A DNA stretch of 64,000 nt from Gautieria morchelliformis (GCA_015179125.1 WHVA01000081.1:62001-126000); one strand, 5' to 3'. Positions 34,001-45,975 are shown, counted from the first letter of the stretch. Notes: generated by a model not told the origin, from the letters alone. Numbers and translations are program-made.

Positions 34001-35309
34001 TAGGAAACATTCCGGACCATTCTAGCTATTGGTGCAATATACGACATCAATATACGTCAGTTCGACATGAAGTCAGTGTACTTACATGGAGTAATTCAGG
34101 AGAAGGTGTGGGTTGAGCAGCCAGAAGGGTTTAAAGTGCCGGGAAAGGAACATTTGGCTTTGAGGTTGAAGAAGGTCCTGTATGGGACGAAACAAGGCGG
34201 TAATCAATGGAGGAAGACCCTCGAAGAATTTATGAATAAGACTCTCGAATGGACTTGCTCTGAGCACGACCCAGCAGTCTTCTTTAAGGCGTGGGATGAC
34301 GGATCGTGGGCCATCGTAGGGTTCTGGGTCGACGACACTACGTCAGTAGGTCATGAAAATCGACTCCTCGAACTTGAAGATGCATTTGGTCAACAATTTG
34401 GTGTGTCAGGCCAAGGCGACACGCACTGGATTCTTGGGACAGCTCTCAGTCGAGACGCTAAGTCAAATTTAATCTGTATCTCGCAGAAAAATTATATTGA
34501 GGACATGGCGATAAAATTCAAAGTACAGAATACTAAACCACCCAAAATTCCTATTCCTCTCAGCATCGATTTCTCCACAATCGCAAATGACAACGAACAA
34601 AAGAATCAACTGAAGGATTTTCCCTACCGTGAGCTAATCGGCAGTCTAATGTTTGCTGCCACAGTATCACGCCCCGATATATCACACGCAGTCAATAAAC
34701 TGGTGCGATACTCATCGAATCCCAGTCAAGCTCATTGGAACCTAGCAAAACGAATCCTTCAGTATCTTTATCATACTCGCAATCAAAGTCTGTCACTCGG
34801 TGGAGAAAAGTCTTCTTTATATGCGTATTCAGACGCAGATTTCGCTGGAGACTCAGAGGATAGGAAATCGACGAGCGGATATGCTCTATTTTTGGGTAAA
34901 GGTGCCGTTTCATGGTCCTCAAAGAAGCAGAGCGTCGTTGCTCTTTCTTCAACTGAATCCGAGTATATCGCACTCTCAGAAACTGCATGCGAGGTACTGT
35001 GGACACGTCGTCTTCTTCAAGAACTAGGTTTTACCCTCGACGACCCTACTATCATCTGCGAAGACAATCAAGGAACGATTGCCTTCGCTATTCGCTAACT
35101 ACCAAAAGGCCTTACGTCGTATGAAGCACATCGACGTGAAGTACCATTTTATTAGGCACCAAATTGACGAGGGAACAATACAGCTGAAGTACAAACCCAC
35201 CTCTGAAATGACCACAGATATCTTCACTAAGTTCCTTTCCGCTCCTTCCTATAACCTTCATGCAGAGTCACTCGGCCTCACTGCCTCAACGCTCGAGAGG
35301 GAGTGTTAG
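31015..35309 (+). pseudogene. Copia E2 gag-pol, disrupted
   Basis: Starts at ATG 31015 (MPATPLEKMNNYQSS). An open stretch to 32868 covers the gag domain, a CCHC knuckle CYNCGRQGHFAKNC, protease FIDTAASGNFVP, GAG-pre-integrase and the first part of the integrase (HMDLAGPMET). A TGA at about 32866 separates it from the rest of the integrase (MADNGTEFVN, EQNGVAKRAIRTI). Further breaks are a stop at 33556, frame changes near 33580 and 33840, a TAG near 34001 in the RT, and a frame change near 35090. RT (FWVDDTTSVG) and RNase H (YSDADFAGDSEDRKSTSGYA, ALSSTESEYIAL) remain recognisable. At least five lesions, so inactive. Confidence 0.9.
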
Positions 35310-35582
35310 GAAACGAGCGTCGAGTAGTTCGGCGTAGTCCGAAGCTTAACTAGGAAATGGTTCGTGCTTCGATTCTTACTCATTCTGAGACACGCGTATA
35401 AGTATGCGCGAATGTATAGTAGCATAGTCTTCCCAGTGTCTTTCGCTGCCACTGGGAAGTAAGTACATAGTTTGTGTAACGAGTATCAAAGCTAACTATA
35501 GCTTGTAGTTTACAACTGTCTTTAGGTAGTGTATAACTATCTAGTGTCTTTCGCTGCCACTGGGAATTTACAACTGTCTTTA
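35304..35582 (+). repeat. 3' LTR of copia E2
   Basis: 279 bp, differing from the 5' LTR at only a few positions (for example ACGCGTATAAGTATGCGCG against ACACGTATAAGTATGCGTG). It is followed by GTGAT. Confidence 0.9.
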
Positions 35583-35587
35583 GTGAT

Positions 35588-35937
35588 CTCATTGCTTACA
35601 AGGCCAATGTGATTTCATGGTGTATGAACTGACAAGGGAGGGAGACGTACAAGATACTTGTGCCAACAGGTCCAACCCAAACTGCCGTCGAATTCGAACC
35701 CTACCAGCAAGTATACACACTCGTGACTTACATGTCCTATGTCTTCCGCGGCCATTCAAATGGAGAACTCGTCCAAAAACTCACATTTCCCGATCATGTC
35801 AATCTCATGATACAATAGATGATTAGGATAGTACGATTGTCACTGGAGGAATACATATAGGCCCTATTCCCTCCGACCCTGCCTGCCCCCTTTATGTTCT
35901 CATTAGTACAGAAGGTAATCACTGCGCTCAGACCCTT
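35588..35937. other. Unrecognised sequence at the copia E2 target site
   Basis: A short plus-strand frame encodes VEFEPYQQVYTLVTYMSYVF and ends MIQ-stop at about 35819. Joined to the left flank of E2 it may extend a few more codons (LYKGDLIAYKANVISW). No family recognised; possibly a relic of a gene or element hit by E2. Confidence 0.3.
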
Positions 35938-36600
35938 TGCGTTGTGTTGTATGATATCTTGGATAGCAATTTGCTACAGAAAGTGGGTATCGCTCCGTAC
36001 AAAAGGGGCAAGTACTTGCTCAAGAGAGGATTTCATGCCATGAATATATTGTTCACAAATATCAGGCTTCACTGATCTAAATTAACCTACATGCGGATCA
36101 AGGTGTTAGGTGGTACGTGCAGAGGGCACGTTCAGACCAAGCTAGCGCTGGCAACTTGTGATGGTTCGTAGATGCACGAGGTAAGTCCGGAAAGCCTGGC
36201 TTGAATTCAGACGTACCAAGAAAGCACTGGGTCCATCCGATAAAGCACCTTTGATATCTTCCTTTGGACGGTCGGGAGAAAATAGGGGCTCACCAACTGC
36301 TAGAACTACCGTGCCAGAGCCAGGCGGCTACTAGTATATATTTTGAAGACCAACGACACCAGAAAAAGGAATACAACAGCGTAATTAAGGGATTGTCAAA
36401 ACGAATCGGCACCACCGTCAATCTGTCAATCGCCGTGGCAGCGAAACATTTGTAAGAGTCAATTAATTACACGTATAAGTGCTTGAAACAGTCAGTATGC
36501 ATGTACTATATTCGTACGAATCAATATATATAAGTACTAATTATCCCTCGATACTTTGCGCATGAATTAGAATAGTAGGAATATGTGCTAGGTGATACAG
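35938..36600 (-). pseudogene. Partial duplicate of the Ppn2-like phosphatase gene (5' end)
   Basis: Aligns with 8208 to about 8860 in the same orientation: the start of exon 4, intron 3, exon 3 (the counterpart of GDIHG is damaged), exons 2 and 1, and upstream sequence. Shared stretches include GATATCTTGGATAGCAATTT and ATATCTTCCTTTGGACGGTC. About 35 bp spanning the start codon of the original (MPMANQQVR) is deleted, and the catalytic exons downstream are absent, so it cannot encode an enzyme. Substitutions and small indels are frequent, so the duplication is not recent. Confidence 0.8.
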
Positions 36601-36622
36601 TGTCTAGAATAAGCGTGAAGTT

Positions 36623-39600
36623 CTAGCTATGCTTTAGTTTCTTATTTGGATATCCACTGGTTGCAGGCCTGCCCATACCCAGTCTTCTTTTCCCAACCTT
36701 CAACTTGACGATACTTTGATCTTCTTGATGATAAGCGGAACCGCTTGGCAGACCTGGAGTCTTCAGACTGACCGGCGAAACGTCTGACGTGGACTGCAAC
36801 GACGTAAGACTCTTGTGGTAAATAGACAGACTGGGACCTGGCAAGACAGCTTGCGAAGCGATGTCAAGTGAACGCTTCGTCGCAACAGAAGGTCCGATTG
36901 CCGTTGAAGAAGCTGTCCAGCCGGTGCTACTACTAGTAGTGTTGATACGAGCGTTTCGCTGTGTTGAGACGTCTTCCGATCCACATTGAGAGTTCGATAC
37001 GAATGGTCGGGCGCAAAGTCTTGCATCAAAGGACGCTCCTAAATCGCCCATTACATCGTCTGGAGCCATGGACTGGGAGCAACTGGATGCATTTACACCA
37101 TGAAAGACAGAAGTAAGAGCAGAATGTGGACGTTGAACTGGCCCGACAGCTGTGAATGGCGGCATAAAGCGGCCATAATTTGCCCTGTCATGCAAACTCG
37201 GACGGCATGTTGCACTGCTGTCACAGGAGGATCAGCCACAACGTCCATCACTTGGATACCGGATCACTTACTGTTGTTGGATCTTAAGTTGTGCTACTTC
37301 CTCGTTTACAGCATCTCGACCTAGAATGTTGGCAATTTCTAGGCGGTCTTTGGCCGTGAGAGTAGGAGGCGTCGGAGAGAAAAGTCGGAGTGGAAGCCGA
37401 GATACGAATTCTGAGAGGTCTTTCTTGGCCAAGTTCCCTGGAAGGTGGTTGGTGATTTACTCCGAGTCCAACAGACGTGAGATGCAAGAAAAGTACCTGC
37501 TGTCATACGATATGTAGAATGCGACAGGTACAAGAGTCCTTGGGCTCGGGTGCAAGCCACATACAAAAGTCGCCTAGACAGTATCGACATATCATCACAA
37601 TAAGTAAAGGAGGTGCATACCTCTCCTCCTCTACGTCCTCTGCTCGATAGAAAGGAAATATTCCCTGTTCGACTGATTGCCAAGTGGTTAGACTCGGCTA
37701 AACATCTGAATGCCGAGATTACATGCCGGCTGGAACAAAAACTACAGGCCACTCCAATCCCTTGGCCGAATGGCAGGTGGAAATAGTCACTTTCTGACCC
37801 ACAAGGTTCGATAGATCAATTATCTTAATATAAAATTGCTTACTTCCTTGTCCTTGTCCTCATCTTTTGTCTCGACGTCGGTCGATAGCATCGATGCTAT
37901 AAGGAAATTTCTTAAATGTGTTTCACTAGTATGCCCATCGCTCAGCCTGAGTAGCCGTATAGTTAAGATGTACCTCGAGCCAGAAAAGCCTTGTTCGTCA
38001 TCTTCACTGTCACTGACGAGATTGATGACATCTCGCTCCTCCTCTTTCGCGATAGTCGAGGGTTGCCGTTCAGGGTCCTTCACACCGTGAAGTGTTTCTT
38101 CTGCATTTATCTTTACGGATGAAGCAAAGTTTATCAGCTCTTGTACATTGTCCCAGCGTGTCTCCCAGTCTTGGTGCGACTTTTTCAAATGTGCTTCATA
38201 ATCGATGAGCGACGTTAAACTTGGAATTAAATCGGACACGGGTGCACCCTGAACGTTTGAGTATTTTTGTTAGCATCACCCCCACTGTAAGAAAGAGCAT
38301 AAACCTCGTTCGCCATTTTACGTAACACCGCTATGGGTTTGACCAGGCTCTCCAATTTGCGTTTCACAGCCGGCTTAATGTCAGGTGTCGTTCCTGCATA
38401 TATTCTTTCCGCCAGTTGCATAGGTGATATGCCCATCAGATTTGCCTTTATACCGAGTTCGTTTATGGTCTGGCAGAACCATCAGATCTCCAACACGCCC
38501 CATAGGAGCTGGGCGCACCTTCTCGCCTATTCCCCTGGGAGGTGTGTGCGCAGCACGAATGAATGCTGGCGTGTAGCTGGGGTTATCAACGAGCTGCAGG
38601 TAGGCGAGAATATCCTTGATCTATATGGCCATGTCAGGTTGGTGAAGTCACTAGAGACAAGTCGCACCTCCAGCCGCTCAAAGAATTTTTGGCCAGCCAA
38701 AACTCGATTGGGGATTCCTTCTTTCTGAAGCGCACCTTCCGTTACCCGTGACAGCGCATTGTATCGTACTTTAAGGCAAGGTCAGTAGCGGAATTAAGAC
38801 ATAGCCTAGACCAACAAAGGACAACAAAATCTTTCCATCCCAACATCCCTCCGCTGTGCGCAACTAAACGCTTAATTTCAAGAGCAATGAATTCGGCTTC
38901 AGCCTGCTCTGAGGCAAAGGTCTGAAGGGTGGGCCGAGGCCCAGGCGCATGCGACGTGCGAAGAGATTTGGCGATGCGCGACTTGTCTGCCGGTGGATTT
39001 GTTTCAATAGAGGAACACAATGCGTAAGTGCAAAATACCTAGGGAAACAATAGCAAGACAGGCTGCTAGGATTGACCCTGTCGAACGATAATTTTCCTCA
39101 AGAAAAATCTGTTGGGTTCGAGGAAAATCTGCCAAACAAACAGAATAAATATCCACAAGAAATGCAATGAAAGGTAGGACCTTTGCTCATACGTCCCAGG
39201 TTGGTTACTTCTAAAAAGGCAGTTTGATGAATTATGCGTAGTGGTCAGAAAAAGATTACAAACCTGCGGAACGCCATCCGTAAACTATGATGAATGGCAA
39301 ATCTATTAATGGTAACGGTGAAGGTCATGACAACATCACATACTGGATTGATCTGGATCACCGACGATAGTAACACAGCCATGAGCAGAGGCAAGGCGAA
39401 CCATAAGCTCATACTGCATGGAATTGGTGTCTTGACTGGTGAAACGAGGCTTTCACTCTCTCGACATTCAGTGGCTGTTATAGACTTACAATTCATCTAC
39501 CAAGACGTGTCGACACCACATGACAGCCCTGGGCTGTTTGCTAAACAACTTCACGCCAAAAAGGAGTAGATCATCAAAATCAAGCGAGTTGCTCTCCTTG

Positions 39601-40300
39601 AGTGCAGTAACATAATCCTCGTAAACCAGAGCAATCATCACCTCAATCGGGTTGGTGGGTGTACTTGCATGACAGAGCTCATTGGGGGAAAGGCCTTTGG
39701 CCTTTGCCCTGGAAATGGAAGCCAGTACGTATGCGTCTGTCAGCTGAATTTCCTGAGAGGCTAGATCGTCTGCGTATTTGTTGAGGATTTTGGAGATGAT
39801 TTTCTTGCTGTCACCAGGCAATGAGTCAGTTGTACAGCGCAGGTAGACACGGTACAGAACCAACCTTTCGTCTGAATCACAGATAGTAAAATTGTTGGGA
39901 AGGGATATACATGAGCCGTATTTGCGTAAAAATTTTGCACAGAGCGCATGAAACGTGCCTGGTAGAGCTTCAGGTCGCCGAGGTAGTACAGGAGAGCATT
40001 GCACACACCCATTCGCAGTGCATCAGTATGCTGAGAACCTATAAGCTTCTTCAAGCGCTCTTTCATCTCGTTGGCAGCCTTGTTGGTGAATGTCACCGCA
40101 CATATCTGTGAAGGCGGTACACCCTGCTCTTGGACGAGGTACGCCACGCGAGCTGTTAAAACCTTTGTCTTGCCTAGAGAGGTATCTAAGGCATCCACTA
40201 ATCAAGGGAGAGAAAGCTTACCACTTCCGGGACCAGCTAGGATCTGTAATGGCACGTCCGGTGGATGTGTGACGGCTGTTGACTGGCGCGTTGAGCTCAT
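36623..40300 (-). CDS. UvrD/Rep-family DNA helicase, Srs2-like
   Basis: Starts at ATG 40300 ([20 protein letters not shown]) and ends at 36623, with many short introns. Superfamily 1A helicase motifs occur in order: Walker [10 protein letters not shown] split by an intron near 40220; [40 protein letters not shown] near 39495-39440; GDPDQS/IYGWRSA near 39350-39280; [13 protein letters not shown] near 39090; [55 protein letters not shown] near 37770; and [20 protein letters not shown] near 37570. A C-terminal tail of about 190 residues ends [20 protein letters not shown]. Srs2 proteins translocate 3'-5' on ssDNA and strip Rad51. The intron starting near 37723 uses a GC donor (GCATGT). All core motifs are intact, so the gene looks functional. 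Exact exon ends in the tail were not checked base by base. Confidence 0.88.
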
Positions 40301-40986
40301 GGAGTTTTGGGGATGCTAATCACGAACCTGAATATTGGGCTTTGTTCAGGGAGAGCGAGTTATTTAGAAAGTCTATCGCCATGTCCAGTGATGTTTAGCA
40401 AAGCCGAGTTGACTGGTACTGGCGCTAACGCGTGAACGCGGTCACATGACTCGTTGACTAATCACCTGCAGTAATCACTGTGGAGCCTAAACTGCGTCAT
40501 TTACTACTTACTTATCTCAGCCATTGGTAGTTGTGCGAAGTCAGGCTTGAGCCAAGCCCCCAAGAGTGTAAGCCAAGCGAAGCCATTGCAATCCCTGTGC
40601 ACTGTCAATTGTAAATGCCGAGCCAAGCAGAGCACTGCACCGAGATAATCCATATTCCATGTCCAGTTTTGTGGACATGCGAATAATAGAATTTGACCTA
40701 ACGATTCAGTGCAAGGACAATAGATCGACCATTGAGGGGCTACGGGTGAGGGACATATACATGATTAATACTTATTTCGGCAATACTTGCTATGACGTTT
40801 GTGGTAAAGACAAAGCGGTCATTGAAGGGTCAAGATGTGGGAGTCCTAAAAAAGGAAGCTAAAACACATCTTGACAGAAGCCTTGCGGGCAGGCATATGC
40901 ATGAGGGATGGCAACACAGGTTAATGGGAAGGCAAATGCAAACGACAGACGAGAAAATGCGTGTGGCTGCGATGCAAGTACAAAAT
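40301..40986. other. Intergenic region, nothing recognised
   Basis: Upstream region of the helicase gene and downstream region of the dehydratase-like gene. It contains a degenerate run of AGCCAAGC-like repeats at about 40545-40630. Short frames only. Confidence 0.45.
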
Positions 40987-42240
40987 TCAGGAGAAGAATA
41001 AAAAGCGTGAAGGGGGAGAGAGGGGAATGAGCGAGTTCAACAAGAGCAAAAGAACGGATGCCACGGGGAAAACGACAAGAAGACGATACAACTTTCGAAA
41101 ATTGGCAGGTGAATACAATCCTGTGAAAAATGACTTTTTGAGGCGAGGTTCTGTAATAGAAAAAAAACATTTCAGACGACCAACAAATGACGGTTGATGG
41201 AGTGTACTGTTACCCTTAATTCCGACCGCCGCCAGAGTTTGATGGAGAGATTCCATGCCCCTGTGTGCATGTTCGTCTGGAACGCGAGCCCCAGGCTCAT
41301 TCAAACTATCGTTAAACACCTCAAGACACCAAGGTCCTTTGTATCCTGCTCTGTGAACGGCCTCTGCGAACTCTCGGACCGGTAGGTACGCCCCCCTCGC
41401 GGTCTCGAGAGGGAAAAGGCGATATGAACGCGACCATGGACGCAAGGGGGGAACTGTGGGATCCTCGGGCGGCGTCAAAGGGGGCGACATGCGCTGCCCG
41501 TCAGCAAGCTGGAAGTAAAAAATCTTGCCAGGTGGGACATGCTCGACGAGATCGTCAAGACTACGACGGAATGCACCATCTATCAGAGGGTGGCGTATGC
41601 CGGAGGGGCTATAAGGATCGGCCCATTCGCGTGCGGCGGTGTTAAACGAATCAAGACATAAGCCTAGATTAGGGCGATCGGCAAGCTCGACGACTTCCCA
41701 GGCGGCTTTCCAGGTGCTGACGTGGGTGCCCCAGGAGAGAGCCTCGTAACAGATTTTCAGAGGAGGTGAAAATGTGGCAGCATAATTCGCGAGTTCCGCG
41801 AGGTCTGCTGCCATGCGAGCTGGGCTAGAGTCGATTTGGGAGGGTGGGAGGGTAGTCGAAGGGATGAGAAGCATGGTGGTTCCGAGGACGGGGAGAATGG
41901 AGACAGCGCCACAGGCACGACGCATGCGATCTGCCGCCTGTTCTGGATCCTTGCGAGCCTCGAACTCGCGAAATGGCTGTAGACACAACAGACGGAGATG
42001 AAGGGAAGCACACATGCGATTAATGGCACGAGCAGCACCAATTGATGTCTCGTCTCCATCTATGGTAGAGGGGGTGAGGTTGTTGAGTTTCGCATACTGT
42101 CGTTTGAAGTGTTCCCAATCGGAATCGAACAGGTCAACGGCGGTGAAACCAGCGCGTGCAGCAGCCTCCAGTTTTGAAAGGAGAGTGTGGTGGTCGCATG
42201 ACCCAAGGGATAATGTCGAAATGCCGAGTTCAGGCTGCAT
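40987..42240 (-). CDS. 3-dehydroshikimate dehydratase-like TIM-barrel protein (xylose isomerase-like fold)
   Basis: Single open frame of 417 aa from ATG 42240 (MQPELGISTLSLGSC). The xylose isomerase/AP endonuclease 2-like barrel is evident: HTLLSKLEAAARAGFTAVDL, KICYEALSWGTHVSTW, LGLCLDSFNTAAREWADP, KIFYFQLADGQRM and GPWCLEVFNDSL. The four metal-binding positions expected of fungal 3-dehydroshikimate dehydratases are visible as Glu (CYEALS), Asp (CLDSFN), Gln (YFQLAD) and Glu (CLEVFN). Those enzymes make protocatechuate in the quinate/shikimate degradation pathway; other sugar-phosphate isomerase functions are possible. The barrel ends near residue 345 (about 41205); the remaining hydrophobic/basic tail is unlike the family and may reflect an unrecognised intron or read-through into 3' UTR. 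Confidence 0.75.
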   Translation of the reverse strand: MQPELGISTLSLGSCDHHTLLSKLEAAARAGFTAVDLFDSDWEHFKRQYAKLNNLTPSTIDGDETSIGAARAINRMCASLHLRLLCLQPFREFEARKDPEQAADRMRRACGAVSILPVLGTTMLLIPSTTLPPSQIDSSPARMAADLAELANYAATFSPPLKICYEALSWGTHVSTWKAAWEVVELADRPNLGLCLDSFNTAAREWADPYSPSGIRHPLIDGAFRRSLDDLVEHVPPGKIFYFQLADGQRMSPPLTPPEDPTVPPLRPWSRSYRLFPLETARGAYLPVREFAEAVHRAGYKGPWCLEVFNDSLNEPGARVPDEHAHRGMESLHQTLAAVGIKGNSTLHQPSFVGRLKCFFSITEPRLKKSFFTGLYSPANFRKLYRLLVVFPVASVLLLLLNSLIPLSPPSRFLFFS

Positions 42241-42799
42241 GGCTGGACGTATAACAGACTCGGATGGCTAAAGTATGAGTGCAATCGAGGCTGCCAGCAT
42301 CAGAGTAATAAGGAAACCGTAAAGACTTGATCCGAACCGAATATTCAAAGAGGCAATCCCAGGGAGTCCTAAGGTTGTAAGCATTGTCAAAGGTTGTCCA
42401 AGCCTTTAGCAGGACAAATTTGACGCCATAGTACGCCGGATGTCCCAATAGGGTTTCCTCTTTACCTTTACTTCTCGTTTAGGTATAGCCATGGCACATT
42501 TCTTCCTCCTGTCTGTTTTTCTTTCTTGTGTTTTGATATGGCGCACTAAGTAGTCGGTCAACAGTTCGGCGTTTGATATACAGGCAGCCCGTAGGTACCG
42601 AGGAAGGCCTCTCGATCTCAACGCCCGCTCCTTGCCACAATTTCCCTTGTGTCAACCATATAACTATGGCACAAAATACCTGACGATGCACTTCTTACCG
42701 GCCGCCGGCGCCCATGCGGCACATTTTGGACGACAGGCCGCCCATCTCGAATGTCTCGAATGCGGACATCTAACATGCATCAAAGCTCAGGACGATTGA

Positions 42800-42843
42800 C
42801 CCCTCGGCCTCAGGCCTCAAGGCCTCAAGCTTCAGGCCTCAGT
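42800..42843. repeat. Tandem CCTCAGG/CCTCAAGG short repeat
   Basis: About five degenerate 8-9 bp units of the form CTCAGGC or CTCAAGGC in a row; overlapping AGGCCT sites make the tract partly self-complementary. Confidence 0.7.
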
Positions 42844-42993
42844 TGCCGCCACCTTGGTCAATGTTGCTGTAACAGCATTCGGCCCTACCTATCGGGAGAC
42901 TCGAGGGGCCAATACAAGCTTTTTGCGACGTTCAGCTCGATATTGCCGTTGCGAGGACCTTATACCGTTGCAGCTGTGGATGTCAGAGGTGGC

Positions 42994-43027
42994 TCAGGTT
43001 AGTACCCTAGCTAGGGTACTAACCTGA
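42994..43027. repeat. Perfect 34-bp palindrome
   Basis: Left arm TCAGGTTAGTACCCTAG is followed directly by its exact reverse complement CTAGGGTACTAACCTGA with no spacer. The next flanking bases do not pair. Confidence 0.95.
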
Positions 43028-43514
43028 ACCAAGGATCTCTGGCGTATTTACCTGCAAAAGAAAAGGGTTGTAAATAGCGTACGGATGGTGTTCCTGTGGC
43101 GTCGGACTTCAAGTCGCCAGGGCTGATCATTTCAGTCAGCCTCTACGGCTTTCTGCTCTTGAGTGTTATATTTGCATCGGATTTGCTGTTATTGATGGAC
43201 ATGATGTCTTCCTATGTCGGACACCTCTGAGACAATCTGTCTATTTGTCCCAAAAATGATGCTCAGACCAAGTGGCGTATCAATCATGCAATCAGCCTCT
43301 TAGACATCTCAGCACTAGATCTTGTCATCACTCCTTTCTTCTAGGATCGTTCAATCAAAACCAATGCGGATTGTGGTACTAAGTATAGTTCGCGATATAT
43401 ACCCTACACCGGTAAATTTATCAAATACGCTCAGAACAAATTTGACATCACCAGGATGCCGCAATCTGTTATATTTTAGACAAGCTGGTACTCGAGCCTA
43501 AACCCATTACTCAA

Positions 43515-44409
43515 TTAATGTCTCCGTGCCGTAAATTTAGGATATGTCAGCACCAAACATCGACCATCCATTGATGCTTTGATATCCTCAAACTAGAAAA
43601 ATTGTGTCAGCTTCAAATCTGACCTGGTTGTAGATCTAAACTGACCTTTGTTTTCTCGGGTAATGGCAGGGTCCTGACGTATTTTTTCTCCTTTCGCTCA
43701 CGAACCAGCCGGTCCCCTTCGATCCTTTCTTCGGTGGTTACGCTCTCCCATGAAACAACGATTTTGTCATTCTGATAACTGACATGGACATCCGATTTGC
43801 TTATTCCAGGCAACTCGAACGTTGCCGTTACTGTCTTTCCATCAGTCGAATCTTGAAAGTTGACTCTGTACGCCAATTGTCAGCACCTATCCATAGATCA
43901 CATCGAAATACGTACTTTGATTTACGTTTCTTCAGCCTCGGCGACTTCACTGACTCGAATGGTGTGGATTGGGGCGGAAGTGGTGGAGTAGAAGAAGGGC
44001 CCGAACTCGAGGCCTCAATCGAGGTCGAGGTCGAGTTCGACCCTGAACCTTCAAGTGCATGTTTTGGCCGCTTCAAGATCCTGGACTTGGTCACCGTACT
44101 CTTCCTGGTTTTCCGAAGGCCCTCATCCCATATTTTATCGAATGGATCACCAAGGTTTTGATTCTCCGGCCCCGAAAACCCAAGGCTCTCGTTCGAGTAT
44201 TGAAATGAAGGACGGACAGAGGCGTATGGTGTCGCCCCAGCGTGTGCGTATGGAGGGGGGCCAGGATATGGCGACGGTAAAGGATATTGTATGTCGGGAG
44301 ACAGAGGGCGCGTTTTACTACGAGAGAACGCGTCGTCGAATAATCGATCAAAGGCATCCCAGGCACGAAAGGGGGTGCGGCTACGACTATCGACAATGGC
44401 CTTATTCAT
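43515..44409 (-). CDS. Small heat shock protein (Hsp20/alpha-crystallin family)
   Basis: Three exons, 44409-43916, 43865-43646 and 43592-43515, give 263 aa with two GT-AG introns that keep frame. The N-terminal 150 residues are low in complexity and Pro/Ser-rich (YPLPSPYPGPPPYAHAGATP, SGSNSTSTSIEASSSGPSS), ending in a basic cluster PRLKKRKSK. The alpha-crystallin domain follows: VTATFELPGISKSDVHVSYQ, KIVVSWESVTTEERI, ERKEKKYVRTLPLPEKTKF, then EDIKASMDGRCLVLTYP. The protein is an ATP-independent holdase for unfolded clients. A TATA-like stretch TTTATATACAG is at about 44520 (read on plus). An in-frame upstream ATG at 44442 would add 11 residues. Confidence 0.9.
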
Positions 44410-44442
44410 GGTATCCGAGGTAGCGAGAGTATAGCAAAGCAA

Positions 44443-45975
44443 GGCAGAGGTGAGAACCGAATAGCAGAGTAAGACAGGTGAGAACCGAACAGGAAATCAA
44501 GATTGAGTCAAGGGGGGACCTTTATATACAGCATGATGCTGCATAATCCAAATAGTAGGGTTTCCCTCAGGATTACAACCGAGAGAGAGGAAAGTCAATC
44601 ATGCGTACCGCAGCCCAGATGCGAAAAGGCGTTGTGTGCGTGGCACATGCAATGGAATTCCCTGGAAGTCACCCGACTGTTCGAAAGGCATGCGGGGATC
44701 AGAACGCCGTGGAACAGGCAGTGCATTTTGCTTATGCGTCCGGAGCATGACATAGAGCTACAGGACGAAAGCCACGAGGTTTTGGGGAGGCGACCATGGC
44801 GATGCTTCTGTGAATACGATAATGGCCATGACTAGTCAAGGGTTCACGATCAGGTTTATCGAGGAAGTCGGAAATGAGTTTCAAGTTCGCAAGCAAGCTT
44901 GTCCACAGTACCTACATGAAGTACTAAACAAACAGCAAGGCGGAGTTACAAAAAGTGTACGCGGGCGCTCCTCTCCTCCCGAGAGTTTTCCCTGTCCCAC
45001 CCTTGTTCGTCCAACTTGCCCGCTGGGGTATGGAGTCAGATATGCCGACCTTCCCCTATATGATATCCCGAAGAACGGCCCTTTTGGAAGTTTGTCTCCG
45101 CACTTCGTGCTGAAAACACGCAGTCTAGGCCTGATGGTGAGTTGTTCCTTGCCAACTCTGTCCCATGATGTGCCCATATGGGCTATCCATTAAGCATGTT
45201 AGACTACCAACGACGCTTTCGTCCTTGCGGATAATCTCTTTGGATCTGAGGAACATTTTTTCCCCTACAATGAGTTGCAGGCTAATGTCATCCTATTCTG
45301 CCTAGAAGTCACTCACCCCACCGTCACATTCCCCGCACTGTGTAGGTTACCGGTGTATGGATCATAGATATATCTCATTTCCCGTATCGCTGAATGATTT
45401 CCAGGGTAGATTGATGTATCACAATCTCGTCACATCAAGACTCCCGGGAGATCACAGGCCTCTAGATATGATCTCTCGCGTACGCTAGCGTCTCGGGTTC
45501 TCCTCCAATCTTTTGGCATCTGTGATGATCTTGGGACACCAGCAGGAAGCAACGACTTAGCTTCCTGAAACCGAGACTCTCATTCAGTGGATCTTGGTCT
45601 GCTATCAAATAACTGGTCACCCATGAACGTGCGTACTTGTGGGTATCTGCGTTAACGTAGTGACTATGTTCGCGATCTGGCATGTCAAGTATCTAATTAA
45701 TTTTGAATCTCATACTTCTTTTACTATTCTTTCGTGTCCCTTGCTTGGTGTTTCACATACTCACCTTAGCACGGCTTTCGCATGGACCACTTGCATACGC
45801 ACCTGAGTATCATAACTTCCGTACCCGCCGCTGTGCACGATACTGTAACTAGAATAGGGTGTTTCACGATTTGCGTACCTCACACTGATGGAAGGACGAC
45901 AGTTGCTTTTAGATAGCAACTTATAGTTTCGCTAGTACAACATTGTCTCGTGGCTAGTGAGAACCTATTGCAATC
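44443..45975. other. Intergenic region, nothing recognised
   Basis: Promoter side of the Hsp20 gene and 3' side of the carboxypeptidase gene. Only short, unconserved-looking frames. I found no domain, transposon end or RNA gene in it. Confidence 0.45.

Larger units (their letters stand above)
30688..35582 (+). mobile_element. Ty1/copia LTR retrotransposon E2 (4895 bp), coding region decayed
   Basis: LTRs of 279 bp each (30688-30966 and 35304-35582), starting TGTTAGGAAACGAGCG and ending CTGTCTTTA, so TG...TA rather than TG...CA. The element is bounded by the direct repeat GTGAT (30683-30687 and 35583-35587). A primer-binding site GGTTATGGGCCCCGG follows the 5' LTR and a purine tract CGAGAGGGAG precedes the 3' LTR. 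The two LTRs are nearly identical, but the gag-pol frame is broken in several places. Confidence 0.93.
42241..43514. other. Intergenic region with short repeats and a palindrome
   Basis: No gene recognised. It contains an AGGCCTCA-type repeat cluster (42800-42843) and a perfect 34-bp palindrome (42994-43027). A minus-strand frame at 42230-42450 is short and unlike known proteins. Confidence 0.45.

Noticed and set aside
39245-39496. Hydrophobic minus-strand ORF ([16 protein letters not shown]...) as a separate membrane protein
   Set aside because: It is an out-of-frame reading of Srs2-like exons and introns; the real exons there encode [11 protein letters not shown] and GDPDQS/IYGWRSA.
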